A stretch of DNA of 64,000 nt, taken from contig UQGG01000001.1 of assembly GCA_900540475.1 (NCBI GenBank), positions 124,001 through 188,000 of the forward strand, given 5' to 3'. This document shows positions 1 through 9,071 of the stretch, in pieces (position 1 is the first letter of the stretch; every line of letters begins with the position of its first letter). The position numbers and the translations under genes are program-made. The notes below the pieces were generated by a model, which saw nothing but the letters and a program-made list of their open reading frames with translations, had not been told where the DNA came from and did not search any database. This DNA is from an uncultured Robinsoniella sp. (lineage in GTDB: Bacteria; Bacillota; Clostridia; Lachnospirales; Lachnospiraceae).

Positions 1-1647
1 CAGATTTACGATACGGCTTACCTTTACACCCTGCTGGGGAGTCAGTTCATATCTGGTTACAGATGGTCCACAGCTTACGTTGGTTACGGTGACATCAACG
101 CCAAAGCTGTGAAGGGTTGTCTGAAGCTTAATGGCTGTTTCCCGTAATTCTTTGTCAGTATCGCCGTTTTTACCACGTTTCGGCTTTTTCAGCAGATCAA
201 TGGACGGAAATACATATTCGGGCTTTACAACCTGTGCCGTAATCTCCATTTCCTGCTCTACGGATTGAATACCGGCTTCTACTTCTGTCGGAGAAGATTT
301 GGGACTCTTATTCGCTTTAGATGGAGGAGGGGCATCCGGTAATTTCAGTTTTGGTACTGTAATATCCGGCATTTTTTCCTCTTCCATGGGATCCATAACC
401 GGTGCCGATTCAAAGACAGGTTCCATAACAGGAGCAGGCTCGTCTTTGACATCAAAAATAGACTCGTCAATGACGGGCTCCATCTCTTTATTTCCGGCAT
501 CTGCCCTGCTTTGCTTAATCACAAAATCAATATCCGAAGCATCGTTATCCGGTTCTGTTTCCGGTATATCCGACATATCTGGCATGTCCGGCACAGGATC
601 GGCATCCATGATGGTAATACCACCGCTTTCAGCGGAAGACGCCGGAGTTACACCGTCATTGCGCTGAATGGTAAAATCAATCTGTGCCATGGCAGGTGAC
701 GGGGGAACTGAAGGGATAACTTCATGTACTTCGGCTATGGTATTGTCACTGCCCTGTAAGGTCGTATCCAAACTGACACCGGATATCTTTTTGCCCAGCC
801 GGTTTTCTGATTTTGCATTTCGCTTCCTGCCGGCTGCTTCGTCTCTGGGTTTTACTACTACTCCGGCTGTTTCAGCACGTATTTGATCCAAGACTTCTTT
901 TAGCTCCTGCTGTTTTTGCAGATCTCTCTGCATATCACGCTGTTCTCTTTTCGCCGTAGAGATTTCTTTTCTTCTGGAAACATCTTTTCTGGCATTTTCA
1001 TATACCCTGCTGGTTTTATTTTTCATGCCTGCAAACAGGGAACGCTCGGTGATCAATACAATACAGATGAGCATCATAATAATAATCAGTACATAGGCAC
1101 CCACAAGGCCCACGGTAGGACAAAATGCCTTGCAAAGTAATCCGCCGGCAAGACCGCCGCCGGTTTTGTACTTGGAACTGAACTGGTAGAATTCCAGTAT
1201 CTTTTTCTCCGGATCGTAACTGTTTACAACGAGTTCAAAAATGGAACAGAGTGAAATCAAAAAAGCATATACGGCAACGGTTTTTCTCCATGCTGCAGTG
1301 TTTTGCTTATTTGAAATGATAAATGCGGTTGTAAAAAATAAAATAAATGGAACGATATACGCCATAAAACCAAACACACCAAAAAAAAGGGAACTGATTT
1401 TCTGGCCAAGAGAACCCCCGAGATTGAAATTACTGATTAAAATAATTACGGAAACTGCCAATATCGCCCACAATATAATTTCATCCCGAAGTATGGCACC
1501 TGGTTTGTTGTAAGACTGTTTTCTGGAAGTCTGTCTTTTGTTTTTTGTCTGTGGTTTTCTTCCGTTTGTCTTCTTCGCCGTACTGGTTTTTCGGGCGGTG
1601 CTGACTTTCTTCGTTCCGTTACTGGTTCTTTGCGAATTCGCAGTCAT
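1..1647 (-). CDS. DNA translocase FtsK/SpoIIIE, N-terminal 549 codons (partial)
   Basis: Septal DNA pump that moves chromosomal DNA through the closing division or sporulation septum. The frame is open to the window edge, so the motor and gamma domains lie outside. Translation gives a basic, Ser/Thr/Lys-rich N-terminus, about four hydrophobic membrane segments (residues about 50-175), a coiled basic stretch, then a long Asp/Glu/Pro/Met-rich linker. It ends in the start of the FtsK alpha domain (YVFPSIDLLKKP, followed by the ETAIKLQTTLHSFGVDV region). The ATG at 1647 has an AAGGAG site 9 bases upstream. uppP lies 18 bases upstream on the same strand and a ClpP-like gene further up; the SpoIIIE/TepA neighbourhood is shared with Bacillus. 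FtsK-type versus sporulation-specific SpoIIIE cannot be separated from this part. Confidence 0.9.
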   Translation of the reverse strand, partial: MTANSQRTSNGTKKVSTARKTSTAKKTNGRKPQTKNKRQTSRKQSYNKPGAILRDEIILWAILAVSVIILISNFNLGGSLGQKISSLFFGVFGFMAYIVPFILFFTTAFIISNKQNTAAWRKTVAVYAFLISLCSIFELVVNSYDPEKKILEFYQFSSKYKTGGGLAGGLLCKAFCPTVGLVGAYVLIIIMMLICIVLITERSLFAGMKNKTSRVYENARKDVSRRKEISTAKREQRDMQRDLQKQQELKEVLDQIRAETAGVVVKPRDEAAGRKRNAKSENRLGKKISGVSLDTTLQGSDNTIAEVHEVIPSVPPSPAMAQIDFTIQRNDGVTPASSAESGGITIMDADPVPDMPDMSDIPETEPDNDASDIDFVIKQSRADAGNKEMEPVIDESIFDVKDEPAPVMEPVFESAPVMDPMEEEKMPDITVPKLKLPDAPPPSKANKSPKSSPTEVEAGIQSVEQEMEITAQVVKPEYVFPSIDLLKKPKRGKNGDTDKELRETAIKLQTTLHSFGVDVTVTNVSCGPSVTRYELTPQQGVKVSRIVNL

Positions 1648-1665
1648 GAATCTGTCTCTCCTTAC

Positions 1666-2541
1666 TTAAAATACAAAATGCGCAACAATTGCAAATATTC
1701 CTACTGCAAAGCAATAGAATGCAAATCCTTTAAATTTCTTCTTACGTACTACTACAAGCATGGTCTTCATACAGACGTAGCCTACTACTCCCGCAACAAT
1801 TGCCCCAACCAGGTAAATACCAAACTGGGGAAAAGTGATCGTCTCTTTTCCGATATCTTTCAGTTCCAGAACGGCTGCCCCTAAAATAGCCGGGATAGAC
1901 ATAATGAAGGAATACTTTACTGCAAATCTACGGTCAAACCCGCTTAAAAGGCATGCCGCAATGGTGGTTCCGGATCGGGAAAGACCGGGAAGGGTTGCGA
2001 TTCCCTGGCAGATACCGATAATAAATCCATTGGAGTAGGAAACTGTTTTTGGAATCTTTGAGCCATCTTCTGAAATATCAGATACCAGCAAAAGAACTCC
2101 GGTAAGCAACAGGCAGACACCGGGAATAACCAGGGTCATGCTCGCCGCTGCAACCAGACTTTTCGCAGCATAGCCTATAATTCCGGTAGGAATCGTAGAT
2201 ACGATTACAAGCAAAACAAATTTACGATAATTGTTATGTACTACCTTTTTGTAGCGAAGTGCATCATCGTGTTTCCGGTTGTGCAGAAAGGTTTTCCCAT
2301 TTTGGAAGGAATCCATGCACATGCGGATTGCTTCTATAATCATGCGCAGAATGTCTTTTCGATAGACAATGAAAACTGCGACTAAGGTACCTACGTGTAG
2401 TAAAATATCAAACAACATTCCCCCATCAGTTTTAATGTGGAATACGTTTTGTAGAATAGCTAGATGTCCTGAACTGCTGACCGGCAGAAATTCCGTAATC
2501 CCCTGAACCAGTCCCAGCAGGATAGACTCTAAAATTGACAT
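1666..2541 (-). CDS. uppP: Undecaprenyl-diphosphatase UppP (BacA)
   Basis: Integral membrane phosphatase that recycles undecaprenyl pyrophosphate to the monophosphate carrier used for peptidoglycan and teichoic acid precursors; high dosage gives bacitracin resistance in this family. The two family signatures are visible: the Glu-rich motif near the N-terminus (EFLPVSSSGH, Glu17 and His26 counted from the chosen start) and PGLSRSGTT in the second half, with about eight hydrophobic segments. A longer start six bases upstream (2547) is possible, but the GAGGAG site is 3 bases from it and 9 from the ATG at 2541, so 2541 is preferred (291 aa). It ends 18 bases before the ftsK start, suggesting co-transcription. 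Confidence 0.95.
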   Translation of the reverse strand: MSILESILLGLVQGITEFLPVSSSGHLAILQNVFHIKTDGGMLFDILLHVGTLVAVFIVYRKDILRMIIEAIRMCMDSFQNGKTFLHNRKHDDALRYKKVVHNNYRKFVLLVIVSTIPTGIIGYAAKSLVAAASMTLVIPGVCLLLTGVLLLVSDISEDGSKIPKTVSYSNGFIIGICQGIATLPGLSRSGTTIAACLLSGFDRRFAVKYSFIMSIPAILGAAVLELKDIGKETITFPQFGIYLVGAIVAGVVGYVCMKTMLVVVRKKKFKGFAFYCFAVGIFAIVAHFVF

Positions 2542-2739
2542 AACCATTTCTCCTCTTCGTCCATTTCCCCGCTATTGCAAAGAAGAACTGTATCTTATAT
2601 TTTTTTCTAAAGTGTAAACAATTTTATTATAGCGCTTAATTATAGCATATATTTAGAGAATTTACAATGAAGAAAATTTTAGGGAGAGTTTGTTAATAAT
2701 GAGTAGATAGATTGTTCGTTTCTGAATATGTATAGAGTA

Positions 2740-2808
2740 TAAAAACAAAACACACTGCACCGATATACAAAAGCTGTTCAATCCTTTTATATATCAGGTA
2801 CAGTGTGC
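2740..2808 (-). terminator. Intrinsic terminator after the ClpP-like gene
   Basis: On the minus strand a long imperfect stem (arms 2751-2767 and 2789-2807) is followed directly by TTTTGTTTTTAT. It lies 30 bases past the ClpP-like stop codon and separates that gene from uppP-ftsK. The rest of 2548-2740 is AT-rich and holds no recognisable gene. Confidence 0.75.
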
Positions 2809-2836
2809 AGACAAAGATTACCGGAAGCGGCAATCC

Positions 2837-3523
2837 CTATTTCTCTTTTATCAACTCATAAACCTTCTTAAGCGCATCCTTAATTCCACCGACTTCATTT
2901 ATAATGCCCTCTTCCACTGCCTGCTTGCCTACAAGAATGGTTCCCAGATCCTTTGTCAGCATTCCGGTGTCTAACATGAGTTCTTCCAGACGTTCACTGC
3001 CAGCATTACAGTGTGAGGCGATAAAGCCAAGAATCCGATCCTGCATCTGTTTAAAATAGTCGTAAGTCTGTGGTGCTCCGATTACGGTCCCGCTCATTCG
3101 AACAGGATGGATAACCATGGTTCCTGTTTCTACAATGAAGGAGTAGTCGGTGGATACGGCGATTGGTACGCCTATGGAGTGGCTTCCGCCCAAGACCAGA
3201 GATACGGTGGGTTTGCTTAAGGAAGCAAGCATTTCCGAAATTGCAAGTCCGGCTTCCACATCACCGCCTACGGTGTTTAACAGAACTAATACGCCTTCGA
3301 TTTCGTTGCTGTCCTCTATTGCAGCTAACTGAGGAAGAACGTGTTCATATTTTGTTGTCTTGCTGTTTGAGGGTAAGCATTCATGTCCTTCGATTTCGCC
3401 TATTACAGTCAGAAGATGGATCTTATGGTCCAGGGTGATCTGCCCCATTTCCCTGATCTCTTCCTGCTGTTGTTCTTTCTTTTCGTCTTTGCCGGATTTA
3501 TCATCATTGTTTTCATTTGCCAT
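2837..3523 (-). CDS. ClpP-family serine protease, TepA/YmfB-like
   Basis: A ClpP-fold peptidase of the TepA (translocation-enhancing) subgroup, not the housekeeping ClpP. A charged, low-complexity N-terminus (residues 1-25) precedes the ClpP core. The nucleophile is probably Ser116 in GGSHSIGVP and the general base His139 in MVIHP; NTVGGDVEAG is the usual strand preceding them. The length of 228 aa fits TepA proteins. In Bacillus tepA sits beside spoIIIE, and here it lies two genes upstream of the SpoIIIE/FtsK gene, which supports the assignment. It has its own strong terminator downstream and one upstream, so it is probably transcribed alone. The substrate is unknown. Confidence 0.85.
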   Translation of the reverse strand: MANENNDDKSGKDEKKEQQQEEIREMGQITLDHKIHLLTVIGEIEGHECLPSNSKTTKYEHVLPQLAAIEDSNEIEGVLVLLNTVGGDVEAGLAISEMLASLSKPTVSLVLGGSHSIGVPIAVSTDYSFIVETGTMVIHPVRMSGTVIGAPQTYDYFKQMQDRILGFIASHCNAGSERLEELMLDTGMLTKDLGTILVGKQAVEEGIINEVGGIKDALKKVYELIKEK

Positions 3524-3594
3524 TCTATAATTCCTCCTGTTTTCTATTCAAATATGCTATCAGTAGCATTCCCACTAACGCTGAATCTGATGCA

Positions 3595-3632
3595 TAAAAA
3601 AACAGAACAGTAAGCTTTTGGCTTCTGTTCTG
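3595..3632 (-). terminator. Intrinsic terminator after the CFI-box gene
   Basis: Minus-strand hairpin CAGAACAG-AAGC / GCTT-A-CTGTTCTG (3603-3632, one bulged base) followed by TTTTTTTT. It lies 10 bases past the stop of the CFI-box gene and closes the DUF512-der-plsY-gpsA-CFI operon. Confidence 0.85.
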
Positions 3633-3642
3633 TATAAAACAG

Positions 3643-4413
3643 TTATCTGTTATAAAAATATTCTGTCTGCAAGTCTCTTACCATTTGAATATACAGTTCC
3701 TTGCATTCTTCATTTTTGTTATCCTCAATCATCTGAATGCAGGGATGCAGATATTTATCCCAGACACCCTGATAAATTGCTGATTTTTCGGGATTTTTAT
3801 TAATGTGTTTGACAATGGTGGGAGCAACGTCATAATATTCCTTGATGATTTCTTCCCCTTCTGGCTGATCCATCAGATAACCGTCACGGTAATTACGTAA
3901 GATCGTCAGTTCATAACAATCGTCAGGCTTTCCGAAAGTTTCACATACAGCGGTAGTGATATAGCAGAACTTACGGTGAAATCCGTGTTCTATATGTTCA
4001 TAAGTGGCTGCCTGGATATTCGTTTTCGGAAAACGTTCTTTCCATCCGTCAAGTAATTTATCCGTTAAGGGTTTGGAAGACTGCCCATGGAATTCCAAAA
4101 TAGCAGGAAGCACATAGACAGCCATATACAGATTATAATCCATTAATAATTTATCCTGGTTGTTCTTTTTGCCCTGTGCCTTAACCTTTTCATCTGCAGT
4201 TTCCACAAGAGCATTTGCCATATTTTCAAGAAACTGCTCTTTGTCTACCACGTCCTGGTAACCATTTTCGATTGCCTGGAAGGTAACCATATTTTTTTCA
4301 AAGTAGTTTTTAAATGCTGCCGGATACAATTTCTTACGGAAATTTCCCAGCGGATCTTCAATTTCTAACAGAAGTCTTGGCATACCTTCAATGCCTACTG
4401 TATAATAATTCAT
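3643..4413 (-). CDS. CFI-box domain protein of unknown function
   Basis: Soluble 256-aa protein with no signal peptide and no membrane segment. The only familiar stretch is FCYITTAVCETFGKPDDCYEL near residues 150-170, followed by LTILRNYRDGYL. This matches the CFI-box pattern (Cys-hydrophobic-Ile-x-Thr-Ala), usually seen as a short cysteine-containing domain at the C-terminus of diverse proteins; here it is internal. Flanking parts are helical and charged, with nothing I recognise. It starts 14 bases after the gpsA stop and is followed by a terminator, so it is the last gene of the der-plsY-gpsA operon. Function cannot be assigned. Confidence 0.75.
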   Translation of the reverse strand: MNYYTVGIEGMPRLLLEIEDPLGNFRKKLYPAAFKNYFEKNMVTFQAIENGYQDVVDKEQFLENMANALVETADEKVKAQGKKNNQDKLLMDYNLYMAVYVLPAILEFHGQSSKPLTDKLLDGWKERFPKTNIQAATYEHIEHGFHRKFCYITTAVCETFGKPDDCYELTILRNYRDGYLMDQPEGEEIIKEYYDVAPTIVKHINKNPEKSAIYQGVWDKYLHPCIQMIEDNKNEECKELYIQMVRDLQTEYFYNR

Positions 4414-4427
4414 GATTCATATCCTCC

Positions 4428-5435
4428 TTACCAAAGCAAATCCGAATGCTCCAGCTTTTTGTCACGCTGCATTAATTCATTTACTGCTTCGGCAGCATTC
4501 TTTCCTTCGAATAAAACTTTATTTACCTGTTCAATAATCGGCAGTTCCACGTCGTATTTTTTCGCAAGCCCCATCGCTGCTTTTGCAGAATATACGCCTT
4601 CCACAACCATTTTCACTTCATCCATGGCTTCCTGCATCGTGTAGCCTTTTCCAATCAGGTATCCAGCTTTTCGGTTACGGCTGTGAACACTGGCACAGGT
4701 AACGATCAGATCCCCAATGCCTGTCAGTCCGTAAAATGTCTCCGGCTTTCCGCCCATCTTCATGCCAAGCCTGGTAATTTCTGCAATTCCCCTGGTAATC
4801 AGTGCGGCTTTTGTATTGTCGCCATAGCCAAGACCGTCTGCTGTACCTGCAGCCAGTGCGATTACATTTTTAAGTGCTCCGCCCAGCTCAATGCCCAGCA
4901 TGTCAGGGCTTGTATATACCCGGAATACGGGACTGATAAAAATGTTCTGAAGATATTCTGCGGTCTTTTTGGAATGTGCGCCAACCACACAGGTGGTTGG
5001 AAGCCCTCTGCCCACTTCCTCTGCATGGCTTGGTCCGGATAAAACAGCCGCATCAACGCCTGGCAGCTCTTCTTCCATAATATCGGTCAGGGTAAAAAGT
5101 GTATTCTCTTCAATTCCCTTCGCTACATTCATCACAATCTGACCGGGATTTAAATATTCTTTCATCATTTTACAGGTACTTCTCGTAAATGGAGAAGGAA
5201 CGGCTAGAACCAGAATATCCTTATCGGTCATAGATTCTTTCAAATCATTCGTAATCGTAATTTCATCTGGAATCACAACACCGGGAAGTTTGGATTCATG
5301 CTGTCTTTTTTCTAATAGCATATCCACTTCTTCTTTTATTATAGACCAGATGGTAACTTCGTGTCCGTTTTTATGCAACAATACCGCCAGTGCCGTACCC
5401 CAGCTTCCGGCTCCAATAACGCCTATCTTAACCAT
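4428..5435 (-). CDS. gpsA: Glycerol-3-phosphate dehydrogenase [NAD(P)+]
   Basis: Reduces dihydroxyacetone phosphate to sn-glycerol 3-phosphate, the backbone for phospholipid synthesis. The N-terminal dinucleotide-binding motif is GAGSWGTALA (residues 8-17), followed by LAVPSPF, NVAKGIE and LSGPSHAEEV. The C-terminal substrate domain contains ELGGALKNVIALAAG with the catalytic Lys and the GLTGIGDLIVTC motif. The 335-aa length is normal. It lies between plsY and the CFI-box gene, so product and consumer (PlsY acylates glycerol 3-phosphate) are made from one transcript. Confidence 0.97.
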   Translation of the reverse strand: MVKIGVIGAGSWGTALAVLLHKNGHEVTIWSIIKEEVDMLLEKRQHESKLPGVVIPDEITITNDLKESMTDKDILVLAVPSPFTRSTCKMMKEYLNPGQIVMNVAKGIEENTLFTLTDIMEEELPGVDAAVLSGPSHAEEVGRGLPTTCVVGAHSKKTAEYLQNIFISPVFRVYTSPDMLGIELGGALKNVIALAAGTADGLGYGDNTKAALITRGIAEITRLGMKMGGKPETFYGLTGIGDLIVTCASVHSRNRKAGYLIGKGYTMQEAMDEVKMVVEGVYSAKAAMGLAKKYDVELPIIEQVNKVLFEGKNAAEAVNELMQRDKKLEHSDLLW

Positions 5436-5467
5436 ATGATTACCCCCATTGTGTTTTATGTACTGAT

Positions 5468-6106
5468 TTATTTTTTACTTAGAAAGGTCTTGTTCTCCGT
5501 ACCGCTTATCAAACGGCGGATATTTGCCCGATGCTTCCAGAACGCCAAAACGGTCAGGAAGGCACCGATTGCATACAGCTCATACAAATGCGGCTGGGCC
5601 ATGCCGAAAAATCCGGTTTGGCCAAGTACAATCAGTTCAATCATGATTCCCACATAAACAAGAAGGGAACCAAGTGAAACGAAATGAGTTGTAAAAAATG
5701 TTGTAAAAAAAGTAACAATTCCAAGGATTGCCATAATCCAGTTAAATGATAACACAAGTCCTGCTGTTGCGGCAATCCCTTTTCCGCCTTTAAAGCCTAA
5801 ATAAAAAGGATAATTATGTCCTAAAATTGTCCCAGCCGCTCCGTAAAATACCAGCAGGGGAAGAATATCCGGATGTGTTCTGCCAAAGATCAGGCGTATA
5901 ATCACTACTGCCAGAATACACTTCAGACAGTCCCCGGCAAAAGTAATCAGCCCCGCTTTCTTTCCAAGTGTCCGCAGCATATTTGTACTTCCGGCATTGC
6001 CGCTTCCATGTTCACGAATATCGATGCCATGCATCCTGCCGTAAATATAGCTGGTCTGAAAAAGACCAAATACATATCCGATAACCAAGCAGATGATACG
6101 TTCCAT
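5468..6106 (-). CDS. plsY: Glycerol-3-phosphate acyltransferase PlsY
   Basis: Membrane acyltransferase that moves the acyl group from acyl-phosphate (made by PlsX, encoded at about 32 kb here) to glycerol 3-phosphate, giving lysophosphatidic acid. Several hydrophobic segments and the three PlsY motifs are present: SGNAGSTNMLR (about residues 35-45), the GGKGIAATAG phosphate loop (about 108-117) and a short C-terminal loop motif. 212 aa is typical. It follows der by 6 bases and precedes gpsA by 32 bases, an order common in Clostridia. Confidence 0.96.
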   Translation of the reverse strand: MERIICLVIGYVFGLFQTSYIYGRMHGIDIREHGSGNAGSTNMLRTLGKKAGLITFAGDCLKCILAVVIIRLIFGRTHPDILPLLVFYGAAGTILGHNYPFYLGFKGGKGIAATAGLVLSFNWIMAILGIVTFFTTFFTTHFVSLGSLLVYVGIMIELIVLGQTGFFGMAQPHLYELYAIGAFLTVLAFWKHRANIRRLISGTENKTFLSKK

Positions 6107-6112
6107 AACCTA

Positions 6113-7441
6113 TTATTTCTCCTTTTCCTTGCGTTCACGTGTAATAAATTTAAGCGATGTTCCTCTAAAGCCAAAGGTATCACGGATTTTGTTTTCCAGA
6201 TATCTGGTGTAGGAAAAATGCATCAGCTCTTTGTCATTCACAAAAATGACGAAGGTAGGCGGCTTCACAGCAACCTGGGTAATATAGTATAATTTCAGCC
6301 GTTTTCCCTTATCCGACGGAGGCTGCTGCAGTGCAACTGCTTCTGTCATAATTTCATTTAAGACACCGGTTGCGACGCGCATGGACTGATTCTCGATAAC
6401 CATATTAATGTTTTCAAAAAGCTTATTCAGCCTCTGCCCGGTCAAAGCGGAAACAAACATGATTTCAGCGTAGGGCATGTAGGAGAGAGTATCTTTTACT
6501 TTGTTGGTGTATTTGTAAATGGTTTTATCATCTTTTTCAATGGCATCCCATTTGTTTACAACGATAATGACTCCCTTGCCGCGTTCATGGGCAATACCTG
6601 CAATTTTAGCATCCTGCTCTGTGACGCCTTCTACCGCATCGATTACGACCACTACCACATCTGCACGGTCTACTGCGGTAACGGTACGAATGATACTGTA
6701 GCGCTCCAGCTCTTCCTTGATCTTACTTTTTCTCCGGAGTCCGGCGGTATCAATAAATACGTATTCCTGTCCGTCAAATGTAATTGCAGTATCGATGGCA
6801 TCTCTTGTAGTTCCGGCAACGTTGGATACGATAACACGGTTCTCGCCCAGGAGTTTATTTATAATAGAAGATTTCCCAACATTGGGCTTGCCAACAACGG
6901 CTACACGCGGTCTGTCATCTTCTTCATCTTCGGTATCATCCAAATGAAAGTGCTTTGTAACTTCATCCAGCATATCACCGATTCCAAGTTTTGAAATAGC
7001 TGAGATGGGAACGGGATCACCGATTCCCAGGTTATAAAATTCATATACATCCGGCATTAAACGGTCAAAATTATCTACTTTATTTACGACCAGAACCACC
7101 GGTTTTTGAGAACGGCGAAGCATGTCTGCCACTTTGGCATCGGAATCTACCAGCCCCTGGCGTACATCTGTGATAAAAACAATGACGTCTGCTGTGTCGA
7201 TTGCGATTTGCGCCTGTTCTCTCATCTGCGCTAATATGATATCTTTGCTGTCCGGTTCAATACCCCCGGTGTCAATTAATGTAAAATTGATATTCAGCCA
7301 TTCTACGTCCGCATAGATACGGTCTCTTGTAACACCCGGCGTATCTTTTACAATAGAGATATTTTCTCCAGCCAGGGCATTAAACAAGGTGGATTTTCCT
7401 ACGTTTGGCCTTCCTACGATTGCTACGATTGGTTTACTCAT
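6113..7441 (-). CDS. der: Ribosome biogenesis GTPase Der (EngA)
   Basis: Essential GTPase for 50S subunit maturation, with two tandem G domains and a C-terminal KH-like domain. The first G domain has GRPNVGKSTLF (from residue 8), DTGG and NKVD; the second has GKPNVGKSSII, DTAGLRRK and NKWD. The acidic linker EDEEDDRP between them is typical. 442 aa is the expected length. An AGAGGTG site precedes the ATG. It is the second gene of the DUF512-der-plsY-gpsA operon. Confidence 0.98.
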   Translation of the reverse strand: MSKPIVAIVGRPNVGKSTLFNALAGENISIVKDTPGVTRDRIYADVEWLNINFTLIDTGGIEPDSKDIILAQMREQAQIAIDTADVIVFITDVRQGLVDSDAKVADMLRRSQKPVVLVVNKVDNFDRLMPDVYEFYNLGIGDPVPISAISKLGIGDMLDEVTKHFHLDDTEDEEDDRPRVAVVGKPNVGKSSIINKLLGENRVIVSNVAGTTRDAIDTAITFDGQEYVFIDTAGLRRKSKIKEELERYSIIRTVTAVDRADVVVVVIDAVEGVTEQDAKIAGIAHERGKGVIIVVNKWDAIEKDDKTIYKYTNKVKDTLSYMPYAEIMFVSALTGQRLNKLFENINMVIENQSMRVATGVLNEIMTEAVALQQPPSDKGKRLKLYYITQVAVKPPTFVIFVNDKELMHFSYTRYLENKIRDTFGFRGTSLKFITRERKEKEK

Positions 7442-7514
7442 ATATTTTCACCTCTTGTGTCTTTTATTCTTCCTATGTTTTTTAATCATGCTTGTGTGTT
7501 TTTTTAAATTGCTT

Positions 7515-8828
7515 TCAAACATGCACTAAGGCTTCGACAAAAGCCCGACCGCTTGATTTTACAATACTTACCTTCGTTTGTAAAGCAATTTCCATTTCAG
7601 AAACCGTTACATCGTCCAAAAAGACGTCCTCGCCGCTTCTTAAGACGTTACTGGAAAGCAGCAGGCGTTCTCCAAGTTCTTCCCCTTTCAACTGGGAAAT
7701 AATGTCTTTTCCTGTTAAGAGCCCGGCAACGGTAATCCGCTCCCCGAAGAAATTATTTTTAATTTCATATACGGATGCCTGGATGCCCGGATATTTTTGG
7801 CAGACTTTCTCGCTTAAGTCTTTTATATAAGGATAAGCCAGTACGCCGGTTGCAATGGAAAGCTCTTTTTTTCTGTTATCTCCGGTTAGTTTCTGACACT
7901 CCTCTTCTACTTCATTTAGCAGAAGCCTTGTCATTCCCACGCCATTTTCTAATTGCAGGTACCCGTCGTAGGTTTCTTCAGCAGGCATCTTTTCTCCGGC
8001 AAGAATATACCATTCATCTCCGGCATGAATAAAGTGCGTCCCGTATTTGGCATATATCTCCTTTTGCCAGCGGTGGATACAGTCCAGCACTTTTTTTGCG
8101 TCTTCTTTTGTAAATGGTTTCAGGGCGTATAAGTCATCCCGGTACTGTGTCATTCCTACCGGAACCACCGACACACTTTTTAAATGAGGGATATACTTTG
8201 TAAGTTCTCCGATGGTAAATTCCAGTTCTTCTTTGTCATTGATATCCTTGCACAGCACAATCTGCCCGTTCATTTCGATCCCGGCTTCATAGAGTTTGTC
8301 CACTTTCTTCAGTGCGTCTCCCGCAAAACGGTTATTCAGCATCTGACAGCGCAGTGCAGGATTCATGGTATGGAAGGATACGTTAATGGGGGCAAGCTTA
8401 TAGGTGATAATCCGTTCGATATCATGGTCACTCATATTCGTGAGTGTCACGTAATTTCCCTGCAGGAAAGAAAGTCTGGAATCGTCATCCTTAAAATAGA
8501 GGGTTTCACGCATGTTTTTCGGCATCTGGTCGATAAAGCAGAAAATGCATTTGTTGCGGCAGGAACGGTACTCATCCATTAATCCATTTTCAAATTCAAT
8601 GCCCAGATCTTCTTCGAATTCTTTTTCAATCTCCAGTTCCCATTCTTCACCATTGTTTTTTTCAACCAATAATTCCAGGTACTCTTCGTTGATGAGATAA
8701 TGATAATCAAATACGTCTTCGATGATTTTACCATTTATAGATACCAGAACATCGCCAGGTTCAAGCTCAAGCTCTTCTGCGATGCTTCCGGTAAGAACAC
8801 GGCCGATGATATGTTTCGTTTTTTTCAT
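7515..8828 (-). CDS. DUF512-family radical SAM protein with PDZ-like domain
   Basis: A cytosolic iron-sulphur protein of unknown reaction, widespread in Clostridia next to der. Residues 1-70 form a PDZ-like fold (VLTGSIAEELELEPGDVLVSING). A CxxxCxxC cluster motif follows (Cys90, Cys94, Cys97; CRNKCIFC), placing it in the radical SAM superfamily, and the C-terminal half is the DUF512 domain. The reading frame could be extended to 9044, but that extension has low-complexity sequence and no ribosome site and would start upstream of the promoter found here. The ATG at 8828 has AAAGGAG upstream and lies about 22 bases from the predicted transcription start. 437 aa. Confidence 0.9.
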   Translation of the reverse strand: MKKTKHIIGRVLTGSIAEELELEPGDVLVSINGKIIEDVFDYHYLINEEYLELLVEKNNGEEWELEIEKEFEEDLGIEFENGLMDEYRSCRNKCIFCFIDQMPKNMRETLYFKDDDSRLSFLQGNYVTLTNMSDHDIERIITYKLAPINVSFHTMNPALRCQMLNNRFAGDALKKVDKLYEAGIEMNGQIVLCKDINDKEELEFTIGELTKYIPHLKSVSVVPVGMTQYRDDLYALKPFTKEDAKKVLDCIHRWQKEIYAKYGTHFIHAGDEWYILAGEKMPAEETYDGYLQLENGVGMTRLLLNEVEEECQKLTGDNRKKELSIATGVLAYPYIKDLSEKVCQKYPGIQASVYEIKNNFFGERITVAGLLTGKDIISQLKGEELGERLLLSSNVLRSGEDVFLDDVTVSEMEIALQTKVSIVKSSGRAFVEALVHV

Positions 8829-8857
8829 AATCTGATCTTTACTCCTTTGTTTCCTAT

Positions 8858-8886
8858 ATAATACTAAATTCAAATCTAAAATGCAA
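8858..8886 (-). promoter_or_regulatory. Sigma-A-type promoter of the DUF512-der operon
   Basis: On the minus strand TTGCAT (8886-8881), a 17-bp spacer and TATTAT (8863-8858). It points at the DUF512 gene, whose ATG at 8828 lies about 22 bases past the expected start site. It is back-to-back with the prs promoter. Confidence 0.65.
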
Positions 8887-8966
8887 CGTCTGATTTTAAG
8901 ATTAGCACAGTTCGCTCTTATTTTTATACAAAAAATGCTTGTTTTTTCTTTTATACGACAATTATC

Positions 8967-8995
8967 TTGACGGAGACAACTCAAAATGATATAAA
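8967..8995 (+). promoter_or_regulatory. Sigma-A-type promoter of prs
   Basis: TTGACG (8967-8972), a 17-bp spacer and TATAAA (8990-8995), about 70 bases upstream of the prs ATG. The remaining leader is very AT-rich and ends in a GGAGG ribosome site 9 bases before the start codon. I see no purine riboswitch or PurBox in it. Confidence 0.75.
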
Positions 8996-9071
8996 TAGAG
9001 TGGTATTTATAAAGATATAATATAAGTATATGTAATAATTTCAATTATACGTATTTTTTGGAGGTTAATTT

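Noticed and set aside
3150..3332. Plus-strand frames within the ClpP-like gene
   Set aside because: They are shadows of a well-supported minus-strand coding sequence.
8829..9044. N-terminal extension of the DUF512 frame by 72 codons
   Set aside because: It has low-complexity sequence and no ribosome site, and the promoter at 8858-8886 lies inside it.
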